From positions 124,001-188,000 of the forward strand of contig NZ_AP027363.1 of NCBI RefSeq assembly GCF_030295955.1: 64,000 nucleotides of DNA. Reading direction: 5' to 3'. This DNA is from Thalassotalea agarivorans. Lineage in GTDB: Bacteria > Pseudomonadota > Gammaproteobacteria > Enterobacterales > Alteromonadaceae. The position numbers and the translations under genes were made by a program. Of this stretch, positions 56,405-64,000 are shown one piece after another. Each line of letters starts with the position of its first letter. The first letter of the stretch is position 1. Below the pieces are notes generated by a model. That model ran no database searches. It was not told the DNA's origin and saw only the letters and a program-made list of their open reading frames with translations.

Positions 56405-57108
56405 TGGAGGCGTTTGTTAAGGTAAATCCTCACATAATGCCTCAGATAGTGCATGTGGGTTCTGAGCAAACGCCGGTGGTCATTATTGATGATTTTGTCG
56501 AAGATACCACCAAGATCAAAGAATATGCCTGCACGAAGGCAGAATTTTCAGTTGTTGAAAACTCCTATTATCCAGGTGTTAGAGCGCAGCTACCAAAGCA
56601 ATATGTGATAGATATGTTGCAGCCGATTTATAAGCAATTGTATCGGCTCTATCAATTGCCCAAGCACTTGAGGCTTCGACCACAGGACATCTTTTTTTCT
56701 TTGGTAGCAACACCACAAAATGAATTACATCCACTGCAGTCAATCCCTCATTTTGACACTCCAAGACCGTTTTACTTCGCGTTGATTCACTATTTAGATG
56801 ACAATGAACATGGCGGCACAGCCTTGTTTAAACATAAAGAAACCGGATTTGAACGTATTTCACCAGAGCGGGTTGAGGACTATCTAAGCTCGGCGAGCGA
56901 AGAGCAACAACAGCACGCAGCATCGGGTTACCCTAGGATTGATTCACCTCACTATCAAGCTATTCATCATATTGATTACAAACCTAATCGAATCGTGATC
57001 TACCCGGGCAATATTTTACATTCAGGTGTGATTAACCCAGAGAAAGACGTCAGTCATGACCCAATTTCGGGGCGGTTAACCGCCAATATATTTTTTGAAT
57101 TTAACTAA
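56404..57108 (+). CDS. DUF6445 protein, putative 2-oxoglutarate oxygenase
   Basis: The 234-residue product has the pattern of a double-stranded beta-helix oxygenase: His-x-Asp in IPHFDTPRP, LIHYLDDNEHGGTALFKH, a distal His in YPGNILHSGVI and an Arg in SGRLTANIFFEF that would hold 2-oxoglutarate. No member with a known substrate comes to mind. It is the last gene of the operon and is coupled to the halogenase stop. Confidence 0.75.
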   Translation: MEAFVKVNPHIMPQIVHVGSEQTPVVIIDDFVEDTTKIKEYACTKAEFSVVENSYYPGVRAQLPKQYVIDMLQPIYKQLYRLYQLPKHLRLRPQDIFFSLVATPQNELHPLQSIPHFDTPRPFYFALIHYLDDNEHGGTALFKHKETGFERISPERVEDYLSSASEEQQQHAASGYPRIDSPHYQAIHHIDYKPNRIVIYPGNILHSGVINPEKDVSHDPISGRLTANIFFEFN

Positions 57109-57137
57109 AAAAGGCCGTCTAAAGACGGCCTTTTGTT
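57106..57137 (+). terminator. Terminator of the halogenase operon
   Basis: AAAGGCCGTC and GACGGCCTTT pair around TAAA with flanking A and T runs. Confidence 0.88.
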
Positions 57138-57199
57138 TCAACGATAAAAAGAGCCTTACCCTGGGGAAAATCAGTGATGACAGGGTAAGACTACGTAAC

Positions 57200-59734
57200 T
57201 TAAGGGCAACTAATCGTTGCTTCGCTCTCAGGAGAAGCCACAATTTCTACGTTAGAGATTGCAACTGTTAATTCATCCGATGTACCAATGACAAACGGTG
57301 CATAGACTTTACCCATATCTGCTCCTTGCGCGGCATAACAGGCTAAATCTACCGTTAATGTTTGCCATTGCTCAGATACTGCGTTGAATTTGTCAGTAAC
57401 GTCTATATTGACTTTACAGTCGCCTTCACAGCGTGCCGACAGCGCAACTTTACCTGTAGCCGCTTTATCTACTCTATAGTCAAAGCTCAGTTGACCATTT
57501 GCTTCGGCGTAACCGCGTAGGTCAAATGGGAAGTTATCGTTAATTTCAAACAGCCCTAACTCACCACCAGCGAAACTGATTAAACGAGCGTCTTCTTGAA
57601 CTACGCGGTCTATGGTGCGATAGCTTACCGGCGCTTCTTCTGCCGTACTACTATAGATTTTGTTGGTACCATTATGACCAAATGCTGGCGTCCAAGGCGT
57701 TGACAACATATTTAGGTTGCTCAACATGCTAGCGCCACTTTCTGATACTTCAGATAAATCGTTGGCAAGCGTACTGGCCTCACCGTAGGCTAAGCCAAAG
57801 CCGTATGGCAATAGCGGATCATAATCCTCATCACCAACATTAACGGTTGTTTGCATAGCATCTTTTGGCCAAGAGAAAGAAAGCTTACCGGTAATAGGGA
57901 AATTTACGCTGCCATCGGCCTTTGCCATTACCACGTCTGCAACACCATTGCCTTCAGAGCCAGGTAGCCATACGGCAACGAATGCATCGGAAGCGTTTAA
58001 TTCGGCATTTACCCACATTGGGCGGCCACTAATAAAGAGTGCGACAACAGGAATGTTTTGGGCTTTTAGCGACTGTAAAACGGCAAGCGATTTCTTATCG
58101 CCGCGTTCAAATTCTAAATTATCCGTATCGCCATTACCTTCGGCATAAGGCTCTTCACCAAAAACAACAACAGCAACATCAGGTTTGGTTGTATAACTGG
58201 CATCGCTGCTTAACTCTATTTCACCACCTGCAGCAGTGACAACATCGGCAATACCTTGATAAATCGAGCTACCACCTGGGAAGTCGTCATTATTATTACC
58301 TGTCCCTTGCCAAGTGATTGTCCAGCCACCCGATTGTTTGCCAATATTGTCGGCACCATCACCGGTCACTAAGATTTTTTGCTTCGGTGATAAAGGCAAA
58401 ATGTTGTTGTTGTTTTTTAATAGTACAAGTGATTCACGCACCGCTTGTCGTGCAACTGCGCGATGCTCTTTCGCACCGATCAACTCTAACTTACCAGAGA
58501 ATGGACGATTTGCTGGGCTTGGTTTAGTGAATATGCCTGCACGGACTTTAACGCGTAAAATACGTGATACCGCGTCGTCGATACGCGCCATGGCAATTTC
58601 ACCACTTTTAACTTGTGCGATAGTGTTTTCGTATAGAGGTTTCCAATCATCCCCTGGCACCATAAAAATATCTAAACCGGCATTTACAGCCTGAGGGCAA
58701 GACTCGTTTTTACAGCCCGCCACTTGTCCGTGACCATTCCAGTCACCGACAACAAAGCCGTCAAAACCCATACGATCTTTTAGTACATCAGTAAGTAAGT
58801 ACTTATTGCCGTGGTTCTTTTTACCATGCCAACTATTAAAAGAGGCCATGACCGACTGTGAACCAACGGTCAATCCGCCCACATAGCCTTGGGCATGTAT
58901 ATCAAAAAGCTCCTGTTCAGACGCAATATTGTCGCCTTGGTCGTCGCCACCGACCGTTCCGCCGTCGCCAACAAAGTGCTTAACTGTGCTAATTACGCGT
59001 TCGTCGCCAAGGAAGTCTTTGTCTGCATGTCCTTGTAGGCCATTAACTATAGCGGCGGAATAATCACGAACGATGCGTGGGTCTTCAGAATAACCTTCAT
59101 ATGTTCTACCCCAGCGGTCATCGCGCACAACAGCTACGGTAGGTGCGAACACCCAATCAATACCGGTAACCATTACTTCTCGAGCTGTAATTTCAGCAAT
59201 TTTTTCGATTAGCTCAGGGTTGTCTGCTGCGCCAAGACCAATGTTGTGAGGAAACAATGTTGCGCCAATCACGTTATTGTGACCGTGAACAGCGTCCGTA
59301 CCCCAAATCGTTGGAATAGTACTGCCATCAATAGAGTCATCAATAGACGCTTGGTACATGTCTTCAGCTAATTTTATCCAATCCGACGGTGTTGAATGCT
59401 TGTTTTGGTTGGGGAATGAACCACCACCATTTAGATATGAGCCAAAACCATACTTGCGCATATCCTCAACGGTGATATCACGAATTTCAGGTTGAATCAT
59501 TTGTGCAACCTTTTGCTCTAGGGTCATGCCAGCAAGTATCTCTTGCACTTGCTTTTCTACCTTCGCATCAGGCTTTACGGCGATATCTAACTTAGGCCAA
59601 ATAGCTTCTAATTGGCTGTTACTTACATTTTCTTCCATAGCATCTGTTGATTGCTGACTCTGCTTATCGCCACATGAGGCGATAGCTAAACTCATACTTG
59701 ATACAAAAACTAATTTTGCGGTCGTTTGTTTCAT
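57200..59734 (-). CDS. GH3 beta-glucosidase lipoprotein (ExoP type)
   Basis: The enzyme removes glucose from beta-1,3/1,4-linked oligosaccharides. The 844-residue product has the lipobox IASC followed by Gly, so it is probably an outer-membrane lipoprotein. The GH3 N-terminal barrel has the nucleophile Asp331 in VVGDWNGHG and ERVISTVKHFVGDG. A C-terminal sandwich holds VVFGEEPYAEGNGD, and an ExoP-like tail domain ends the protein. ATG at 59734 is chosen because AGGAAGAAGAGAAC precedes it. It is divergent from GH1, with one operator between them. Confidence 0.92.
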   Translation of the reverse strand: MKQTTAKLVFVSSMSLAIASCGDKQSQQSTDAMEENVSNSQLEAIWPKLDIAVKPDAKVEKQVQEILAGMTLEQKVAQMIQPEIRDITVEDMRKYGFGSYLNGGGSFPNQNKHSTPSDWIKLAEDMYQASIDDSIDGSTIPTIWGTDAVHGHNNVIGATLFPHNIGLGAADNPELIEKIAEITAREVMVTGIDWVFAPTVAVVRDDRWGRTYEGYSEDPRIVRDYSAAIVNGLQGHADKDFLGDERVISTVKHFVGDGGTVGGDDQGDNIASEQELFDIHAQGYVGGLTVGSQSVMASFNSWHGKKNHGNKYLLTDVLKDRMGFDGFVVGDWNGHGQVAGCKNESCPQAVNAGLDIFMVPGDDWKPLYENTIAQVKSGEIAMARIDDAVSRILRVKVRAGIFTKPSPANRPFSGKLELIGAKEHRAVARQAVRESLVLLKNNNNILPLSPKQKILVTGDGADNIGKQSGGWTITWQGTGNNNDDFPGGSSIYQGIADVVTAAGGEIELSSDASYTTKPDVAVVVFGEEPYAEGNGDTDNLEFERGDKKSLAVLQSLKAQNIPVVALFISGRPMWVNAELNASDAFVAVWLPGSEGNGVADVVMAKADGSVNFPITGKLSFSWPKDAMQTTVNVGDEDYDPLLPYGFGLAYGEASTLANDLSEVSESGASMLSNLNMLSTPWTPAFGHNGTNKIYSSTAEEAPVSYRTIDRVVQEDARLISFAGGELGLFEINDNFPFDLRGYAEANGQLSFDYRVDKAATGKVALSARCEGDCKVNIDVTDKFNAVSEQWQTLTVDLACYAAQGADMGKVYAPFVIGTSDELTVAISNVEIVASPESEATISCP

Positions 59735-59823
59735 GTTCTCTTCTTCCTGCCTTGTTATTACTGCCACAAGGCTTGGTCACCGATCGTTATTTAACGGCCT
59801 GCTGGCCATTTTTATTGAAATAC

Positions 59824-59852
59824 TTGAATTTTATTATCATTAACACTAATCT
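59824..59852 (+). promoter_or_regulatory. Predicted promoter of the GH1 operon
   Basis: TTGAAT and TAATCT are 17 bases apart. The start point falls at the left edge of the palindromic operator at 59860. Confidence 0.5.
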
Positions 59853-59859
59853 GTGCAAT

Positions 59860-59877
59860 AATGAAAGCGCTTTCATT
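59860..59877. promoter_or_regulatory. LacI-type operator O4, GH3/GH1
   Basis: AATGAAAGCGCTTTCATT is a perfect 18-base palindrome with the same AGCGCT core as O1-O3. It lies between two back-to-back promoters and overlaps the start region of both. The recognition helix of the LacI protein at 62869 (SLATVSRV) is of the GalR-like kind that reads such sites. Confidence 0.75.
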
Positions 59878-59905
59878 TGTATAGCATAAATAATTTCAGT
59901 AGCAA
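59878..59905 (-). promoter_or_regulatory. Predicted promoter of the GH3 gene
   Basis: On the minus strand TTGCTA (59900-59905) and TATACA (59878-59883) are 16 bases apart, with the operator directly downstream. Confidence 0.5.
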
Positions 59906-60000
59906 AAGAAAGCGGATAATAACCAATAAAAATGATTTTATAGCGCCGATAGACAAGTGGCAGCTCTAAAGTGAAAAAAACAGTGTGAAAAATTAAGTCC

Positions 60001-61338
60001 ATGACAATAACTTTACCTAAGCAATCAAAACTATTAAGCAAACAATTTGTATTCGGTGTTGCCACTGCATCTTTTCAAATCGAAGGTGGTGTTGAACACA
60101 GGTTACCTTGTATTTGGGATACTTTTTGCGCCACCGAAGGAAAAATTGCCGATCGTTCAAATGGTGATGTAGCTTGCGATCACTATAATAGATGGCAACA
60201 AGATATTGATTTGATAGAAAGCTTGGGTGTTGACGCATACCGTTTGTCTATTTCTTGGCCGCGCGTGCTCGACAAGCAAGGCAATATTAATCAAGAAGGT
60301 GTTGATTTCTACATTGGGATCTTAGAGAGACTTAATCAGAAAAATATTAAACCGTTTGTCACACTTTATCACTGGGATTTACCGCAGCACCTTGAAGACC
60401 AAGGTGGATGGTTAAATCGCCAAACAGCGTATGATTATGCTGAATATGTCGAAAAAGTGGTGCTTGCTTTTGGTGACCGTGTTCATTCGTATGCAACGTT
60501 TAATGAACCGTTTTGTTCTGCTTACTTAGGATATGAAGCGGGTATTCACGCGCCTGGACAAACTGGGCAAGCAAAAGGGCGCACAGCTGCTCATCATATA
60601 TTGCTAGCGCATGGCCTCGGCATGCAAAAATTAGCTGAGCACAGCCCCAACACCAAAAATGGCATCGTGCTTAATTTTACGCCGTGTTATCCAGAAAGTG
60701 ACAGTAGCGCAGATAAACTAGCGACCGAAAAAGCGGATCAATACATTAATCAGTGGTACATGATGCCAGTGATGGAAGGAAAGTATCCTGAAGTGATTGA
60801 AGATTTGCCAGTAGAAAACAGACCGCCAGTCGAAGACGGTGATATGGCCATTATTGCTCATCCGCTAGATTACTTGGGATTAAATTACTATACACGCCTC
60901 AAATACCGAGCGAGTGATGACGAGCTATTTGAAGAGATTCAGCCCGATCCATCACAAGTTGAGACAACGGATATTGGATGGGAAGTCTATCCAACAGCAT
61001 TTTTTGAACTATTGACAGGTTTGCATGCGCGTTATGATTTACCGCCTATTTATATTACAGAAAATGGTGCAGCGACAGATGATCACGTTGTTGCGGGCGA
61101 GGTAGTTGATGAACAACGTATTCGCTATTACAACGCGCATCTAAATGCGGTGCACAATGCCATAGAGGCAGGTGTTGATATCCAAGGCTACTTCGCTTGG
61201 AGCTTGATGGACAATTTTGAGTGGGCGGAAGGCTACGAAAAACGTTTTGGTATTGTTTATGTAGACTACCAAACACAACAAAGAACAATAAAAAACAGCG
61301 GCAAAATCTACCGCGATTTAATAACAACAAGAGTATAA
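60001..61338 (+). CDS. GH1 beta-glucosidase, cytoplasmic
   Basis: The 445-residue product has no signal peptide and hydrolyses imported beta-glucosides such as cellobiose or laminaribiose. Catalytic residues are the acid/base Glu169 (TFNEPF) and the nucleophile Glu354 (ITENGAA). FGVATASFQIEGG and LYHWDLPQHLED are the N-terminal signatures. The length is usual for bacterial GH1. It is the first gene of an operon: the transporter starts immediately after its stop codon. Confidence 0.95.
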   Translation: MTITLPKQSKLLSKQFVFGVATASFQIEGGVEHRLPCIWDTFCATEGKIADRSNGDVACDHYNRWQQDIDLIESLGVDAYRLSISWPRVLDKQGNINQEGVDFYIGILERLNQKNIKPFVTLYHWDLPQHLEDQGGWLNRQTAYDYAEYVEKVVLAFGDRVHSYATFNEPFCSAYLGYEAGIHAPGQTGQAKGRTAAHHILLAHGLGMQKLAEHSPNTKNGIVLNFTPCYPESDSSADKLATEKADQYINQWYMMPVMEGKYPEVIEDLPVENRPPVEDGDMAIIAHPLDYLGLNYYTRLKYRASDDELFEEIQPDPSQVETTDIGWEVYPTAFFELLTGLHARYDLPPIYITENGAATDDHVVAGEVVDEQRIRYYNAHLNAVHNAIEAGVDIQGYFAWSLMDNFEWAEGYEKRFGIVYVDYQTQQRTIKNSGKIYRDLITTRV

Positions 61339-62859
61339 ATGACTAAACTGCCACTTTATGAAAAAGTCGGCTATGCCATGGGGGATGCTGCAGCCAATCT
61401 AGTTTGGCGAGGAGCATTGGCATATCTGGCGGTGTTTTACACCGATACCTTTGGTATTAGCGCGGCGGCTGCTGCAGTACTATTCCTTATCGTTCGCTTG
61501 AGTGATGGCATTACTGACATCATTATGGGCATGATTGCTGATCGCACACAAACTCGCTATGGCAAGTTTAGACCCTGGATTTTATGGTCTACTCCGTTGC
61601 TGGGTTTATTCATGGTGCTTTGTTTCACTACGCCAAATTTTGGCGAGCAGGGTAAATTGGTGTGGGCCTACGTTACCTATTTAGGCCTAACGTTGGCATA
61701 CACACTCAATAATGTACCTTACTCTGCGCTAATGGGCGTGATGACCGCTGATGATAGAGAACGCACAAGCTTGTCTGGTTTTAGGTTTGCAGGCGCGTTT
61801 CTTGGTGGTTTATTTGTGATGGGCTTCTTACCAGAATTTGTCGCTTATTTTGGCGAAGGTGATGATGCCATTGGCTATCAATACACCATGTATGTGTTTG
61901 CTGCGGCACTTATCGCGCTGATGGTGATAACCTTTGCCACAACTAAAGAACGCGTCACTGTGTCAAACGAAAAGCAACAGCCTTTTAAGCAGGAACTATC
62001 AGATTTAGCCAAAAGCTTACCGTTTATTATTTTACCGTTAGCGGCGATTAGTTTGTTTTTCTACTATCGAGATTTGCAAACAGCGCTGTTTTTTGCACTC
62101 GTTATGTCGGCGTTATTCTTTGGCATTAGAAAGCTATTGTCGAAACCTCGCGACTCACTCTCGTCAAGCCAGCTCGATTTAGCAGACTTGCTAACCAACA
62201 AACCTTGGCTAATTTTGCTTGGCATTGGTTTTATTTCGATGATGTTTAACGGCATAAAATATGGCGTGATTGCATACTACTTCAAATATTACGTCGGCGA
62301 TGAACTCATGGTTGGGCAATATTTTGTTGCCTTGCTAGTGGTATCGATTCTAGGTGCGTTGGCCACCAGTCAGTTGGCGAAATGGTTTGGTCGAAAAACA
62401 TTGTTCATCGCTTCACTGTTATTGTCTGGTGTTTTAACTGCTGCCATGTTTTTAATTCCAGTGAGCAATGCGAGTGCAGTATTTGCGTTAGGTTGCGCTG
62501 CCGAATTTTTTGCGGCCATATTACCTACTTTGTATTTCTCTATGTTAGGTGACTCTGCGGACTACTCGGAATGGAAGAATCATCGACGAGCGACGGGTTT
62601 GGTTTATTCTGCCGGTACCTTTGTCCAGAAAACTGGCGGCGGATTTGCCGGTGCATTGGTGTTACTGGTACTTGCAGGTTACGGTTACGATGGCATGGAC
62701 CAATCAACTATAGAAGGTGCATTGCCTGGCATACAGCACTTAATGAGCTGGATTCCTGCTTTGTTTGCATTTGCTGGTGCAATACTTATGGCTTTTTATC
62801 CAATTACCGATAAAATACAGGCACAAATTTCTCAGGAACTTCAATCACGTAGGGCGTAA
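61339..62859 (+). CDS. GPH-family sugar:cation symporter
   Basis: The 506-residue product is of the same family as the transporter at 44685. It has FLIVRLSDGITDIIMGMIAD, then RTQTRYGKFRPWILW, NNVPYSALMGVMTAD and SMLGDSADYSEWKNHRRAT. It carries a longer central loop with an added hydrophobic hairpin (about residues 220-265). It probably imports the GH1 substrate. It begins at the base after the GH1 stop codon. Confidence 0.9.
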   Translation: MTKLPLYEKVGYAMGDAAANLVWRGALAYLAVFYTDTFGISAAAAAVLFLIVRLSDGITDIIMGMIADRTQTRYGKFRPWILWSTPLLGLFMVLCFTTPNFGEQGKLVWAYVTYLGLTLAYTLNNVPYSALMGVMTADDRERTSLSGFRFAGAFLGGLFVMGFLPEFVAYFGEGDDAIGYQYTMYVFAAALIALMVITFATTKERVTVSNEKQQPFKQELSDLAKSLPFIILPLAAISLFFYYRDLQTALFFALVMSALFFGIRKLLSKPRDSLSSSQLDLADLLTNKPWLILLGIGFISMMFNGIKYGVIAYYFKYYVGDELMVGQYFVALLVVSILGALATSQLAKWFGRKTLFIASLLLSGVLTAAMFLIPVSNASAVFALGCAAEFFAAILPTLYFSMLGDSADYSEWKNHRRATGLVYSAGTFVQKTGGGFAGALVLLVLAGYGYDGMDQSTIEGALPGIQHLMSWIPALFAFAGAILMAFYPITDKIQAQISQELQSRRA

Positions 62860-62868
62860 ATAATAACA

Positions 62869-63867
62869 ATGGCAACGATTTACGAAGTATCAAAACTAGC
62901 TAATGTTTCACTTGCGACTGTATCGCGAGTGATGAATGGTAATACCAAAGTCAGCGATAAAACTCGTGAAAAAGTGCTATCAGCCATGCGCGAACTGGGC
63001 TATCGACCTAATGCAACTGCCCGATCCTTGGCCTCAAATAGAACTGATACTGTCGGTGTATTAGTGTCTGAATTAAATGGTGCGTTTTTCGGTGAAATGA
63101 TGGCAGGTATAGAGCAAGAACTGAGACTTGCAGATAAACACGTTATTATTACCACCGGCCACAGTGAAGAAGAAAAAGAAAAAGACGGCATCGAATTTTT
63201 ATTAAGCCGTAATTGCGATGCGCTTATCCTCCATGTAGAGGGTGTAAGCGACGAATACATGATAGAGCTTTCAAAAGGTAAGGTGCCTGTTTATTTAGTT
63301 GGCCGAAATATTGAGCAGATTAGTGAAAACTGTATTAGCTTGGACAATGAATACGGCGGTTATTTAGCTACCACAAGCATCTTGGCACAAGGCCACAAAG
63401 AAATCGCCTATATCGCTGGGCAACAATTCAAACCTGATGCAATAGAGCGTTTCGCAGGCCATAAAAAAGCGTTAAGTGAAGCAGGTGTAGAATTGAATCA
63501 GTCACTATTTTTCGAAGGGGACTTCAAAGAAACCGGTGGTGCAGCAGGCATTAAAGCATTATTAGCAACGGGCATACCTTTTACTGCACTTGTCTGTGCC
63601 AATGACGAAATGGCATCAGGCGCAATGAAATACGCGCGAGAACATGGCATAGACTTACCAAAAGACCTGTCAATTATTGGCTTTGATAATGTGATTTTTG
63701 CCAATTACCTTTATCCTAAACTTACCACTGTAGAATATCCCATTTTTGAAATGGGACAAATGGGAGCCAAACTCGCTTTGCGCGAGGTCTATGGCAAACA
63801 AGATGTCTACGTGAAGCAAGTTTTTTCTCCTCAATTGAAGATGCGAGACTCTACTTTACCTGTGTAA
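62869..63867 (+). CDS. LacI-family transcriptional regulator
   Basis: The 332-residue product has an N-terminal helix-turn-helix (IYEVSKLANVSLATVSRVMN), a hinge helix (NATARSLA) and a periplasmic-binding-protein-like sensor domain (VGVLVSELNGAFFGEMMAGI, then CANDEMASGAMKYAREHGI and LSIIGFDNVIFANYLYPKLTTV). It likely represses the glucosidase, transporter and receptor genes through the AGCGCT-centred palindromes and is relieved by a sugar. It starts nine bases after the transporter, so it would repress its own operon. Confidence 0.92.
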   Translation: MATIYEVSKLANVSLATVSRVMNGNTKVSDKTREKVLSAMRELGYRPNATARSLASNRTDTVGVLVSELNGAFFGEMMAGIEQELRLADKHVIITTGHSEEEKEKDGIEFLLSRNCDALILHVEGVSDEYMIELSKGKVPVYLVGRNIEQISENCISLDNEYGGYLATTSILAQGHKEIAYIAGQQFKPDAIERFAGHKKALSEAGVELNQSLFFEGDFKETGGAAGIKALLATGIPFTALVCANDEMASGAMKYAREHGIDLPKDLSIIGFDNVIFANYLYPKLTTVEYPIFEMGQMGAKLALREVYGKQDVYVKQVFSPQLKMRDSTLPV

Positions 63868-64000
63868 AGTTTGTGGATGTACATAAAACTGTACTAATGA
63901 GCTTCTAGAACCCCATATTTGCACCTATTGCTTGCTTTTTCCCCTAAAACTGCTTTGTTATACTCACGGCAATTAATGTGAATAATAACAAGGCATCCTT
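63868..64000. other. Window end, no gene seen
   Basis: I see no clear terminator after the LacI gene and no coding frame in these 133 bases. TTATACT near 63958 could be a -10 element for the next gene. Confidence 0.3.

Noticed and set aside
39614-57108. Halogenated antibiotic biosynthetic cluster
   Set aside because: Three halogenase genes are present, but no NRPS, PKS, RiPP precursor, carrier protein or resistance gene is nearby.
1-64000. CRISPR arrays, tRNA or rRNA genes, insertion sequences, prophage
   Set aside because: No regularly spaced repeats, cloverleaf sequences, transposase or phage genes were seen.

Overview
The window reads as the chromosome of a marine gammaproteobacterium of the order Alteromonadales; I would guess the Colwellia/Thalassotalea neighbourhood, but the sequence does not fix the genus. 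Support comes from the moderately AT-rich composition, the ATP-dependent pckA next to hslR-hslO and a complete gspC-N operon, the ompR-envZ pair, and the many TonB-linked and glycan-use genes. I see no rRNA, tRNA, CRISPR array, insertion sequence or phage gene.

Region 1 (1-5.4 kb): the 3' end of ilvC, a leucine-rich-repeat lipoprotein, and a minus-strand cluster of DUF3604, a parvulin-like PPIase and a HupE/UreJ-type membrane protein. Region 2 (5.4-16.8 kb): a tightly overlapped minus-strand operon gspC-D-E-F-G-H-I-J-K-L-M-N that encodes a full type II secretion system. Region 3 (17-37.6 kb): mostly housekeeping genes (hslR, hslO, pckA, ompR-envZ, pldA, murI, ubiK, rep) mixed with less familiar ones: a bacterial LETM1-like protein, an SSB-like protein with two OB folds, a sugar-dehydrogenase-like propeller protein ending in a SHOCT domain, an amidohydrolase, an S9 peptidase and a glycerophosphodiesterase.

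Region 4 (37.6-64 kb) is the accessory part. A minus-strand operon encodes TonB, an ECF sigma factor and a membrane protein with a TonB C-terminal domain. A flavin-dependent tryptophan-halogenase homologue is divergent from it. Next comes a five-gene minus-strand operon: a secreted ADP-ribosylglycohydrolase-fold protein, a GPH sugar transporter, a GH94 phosphorylase, gluconokinase and a secreted CBM9-like protein. Divergent from this is a large TonB-dependent receptor, followed by halogenase, SapC, cupin-8 oxygenase, halogenase and DUF6445 genes. The window ends with a GH3 beta-glucosidase lipoprotein, divergent from a GH1, GPH transporter and LacI-regulator operon.

My working model is a beta-glucan/cello-oligosaccharide utilisation locus. 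The receptor and TonB import oligosaccharides, GH3 and GH1 hydrolyse them, and the transporters bring disaccharides into the cytoplasm. GH94 with gluconokinase suggests phosphorolysis of cellobionate (oxidised cellobiose). Four near-identical palindromes around AGCGCT lie at the promoters of the receptor, of the GH94 operon and of the GH3/GH1 pair, so one LacI-family repressor, probably the one at 62869, may govern all three. The halogenase-SapC-oxygenase cluster downstream of the receptor is the least understood part and the best candidate for an uncharacterised system.
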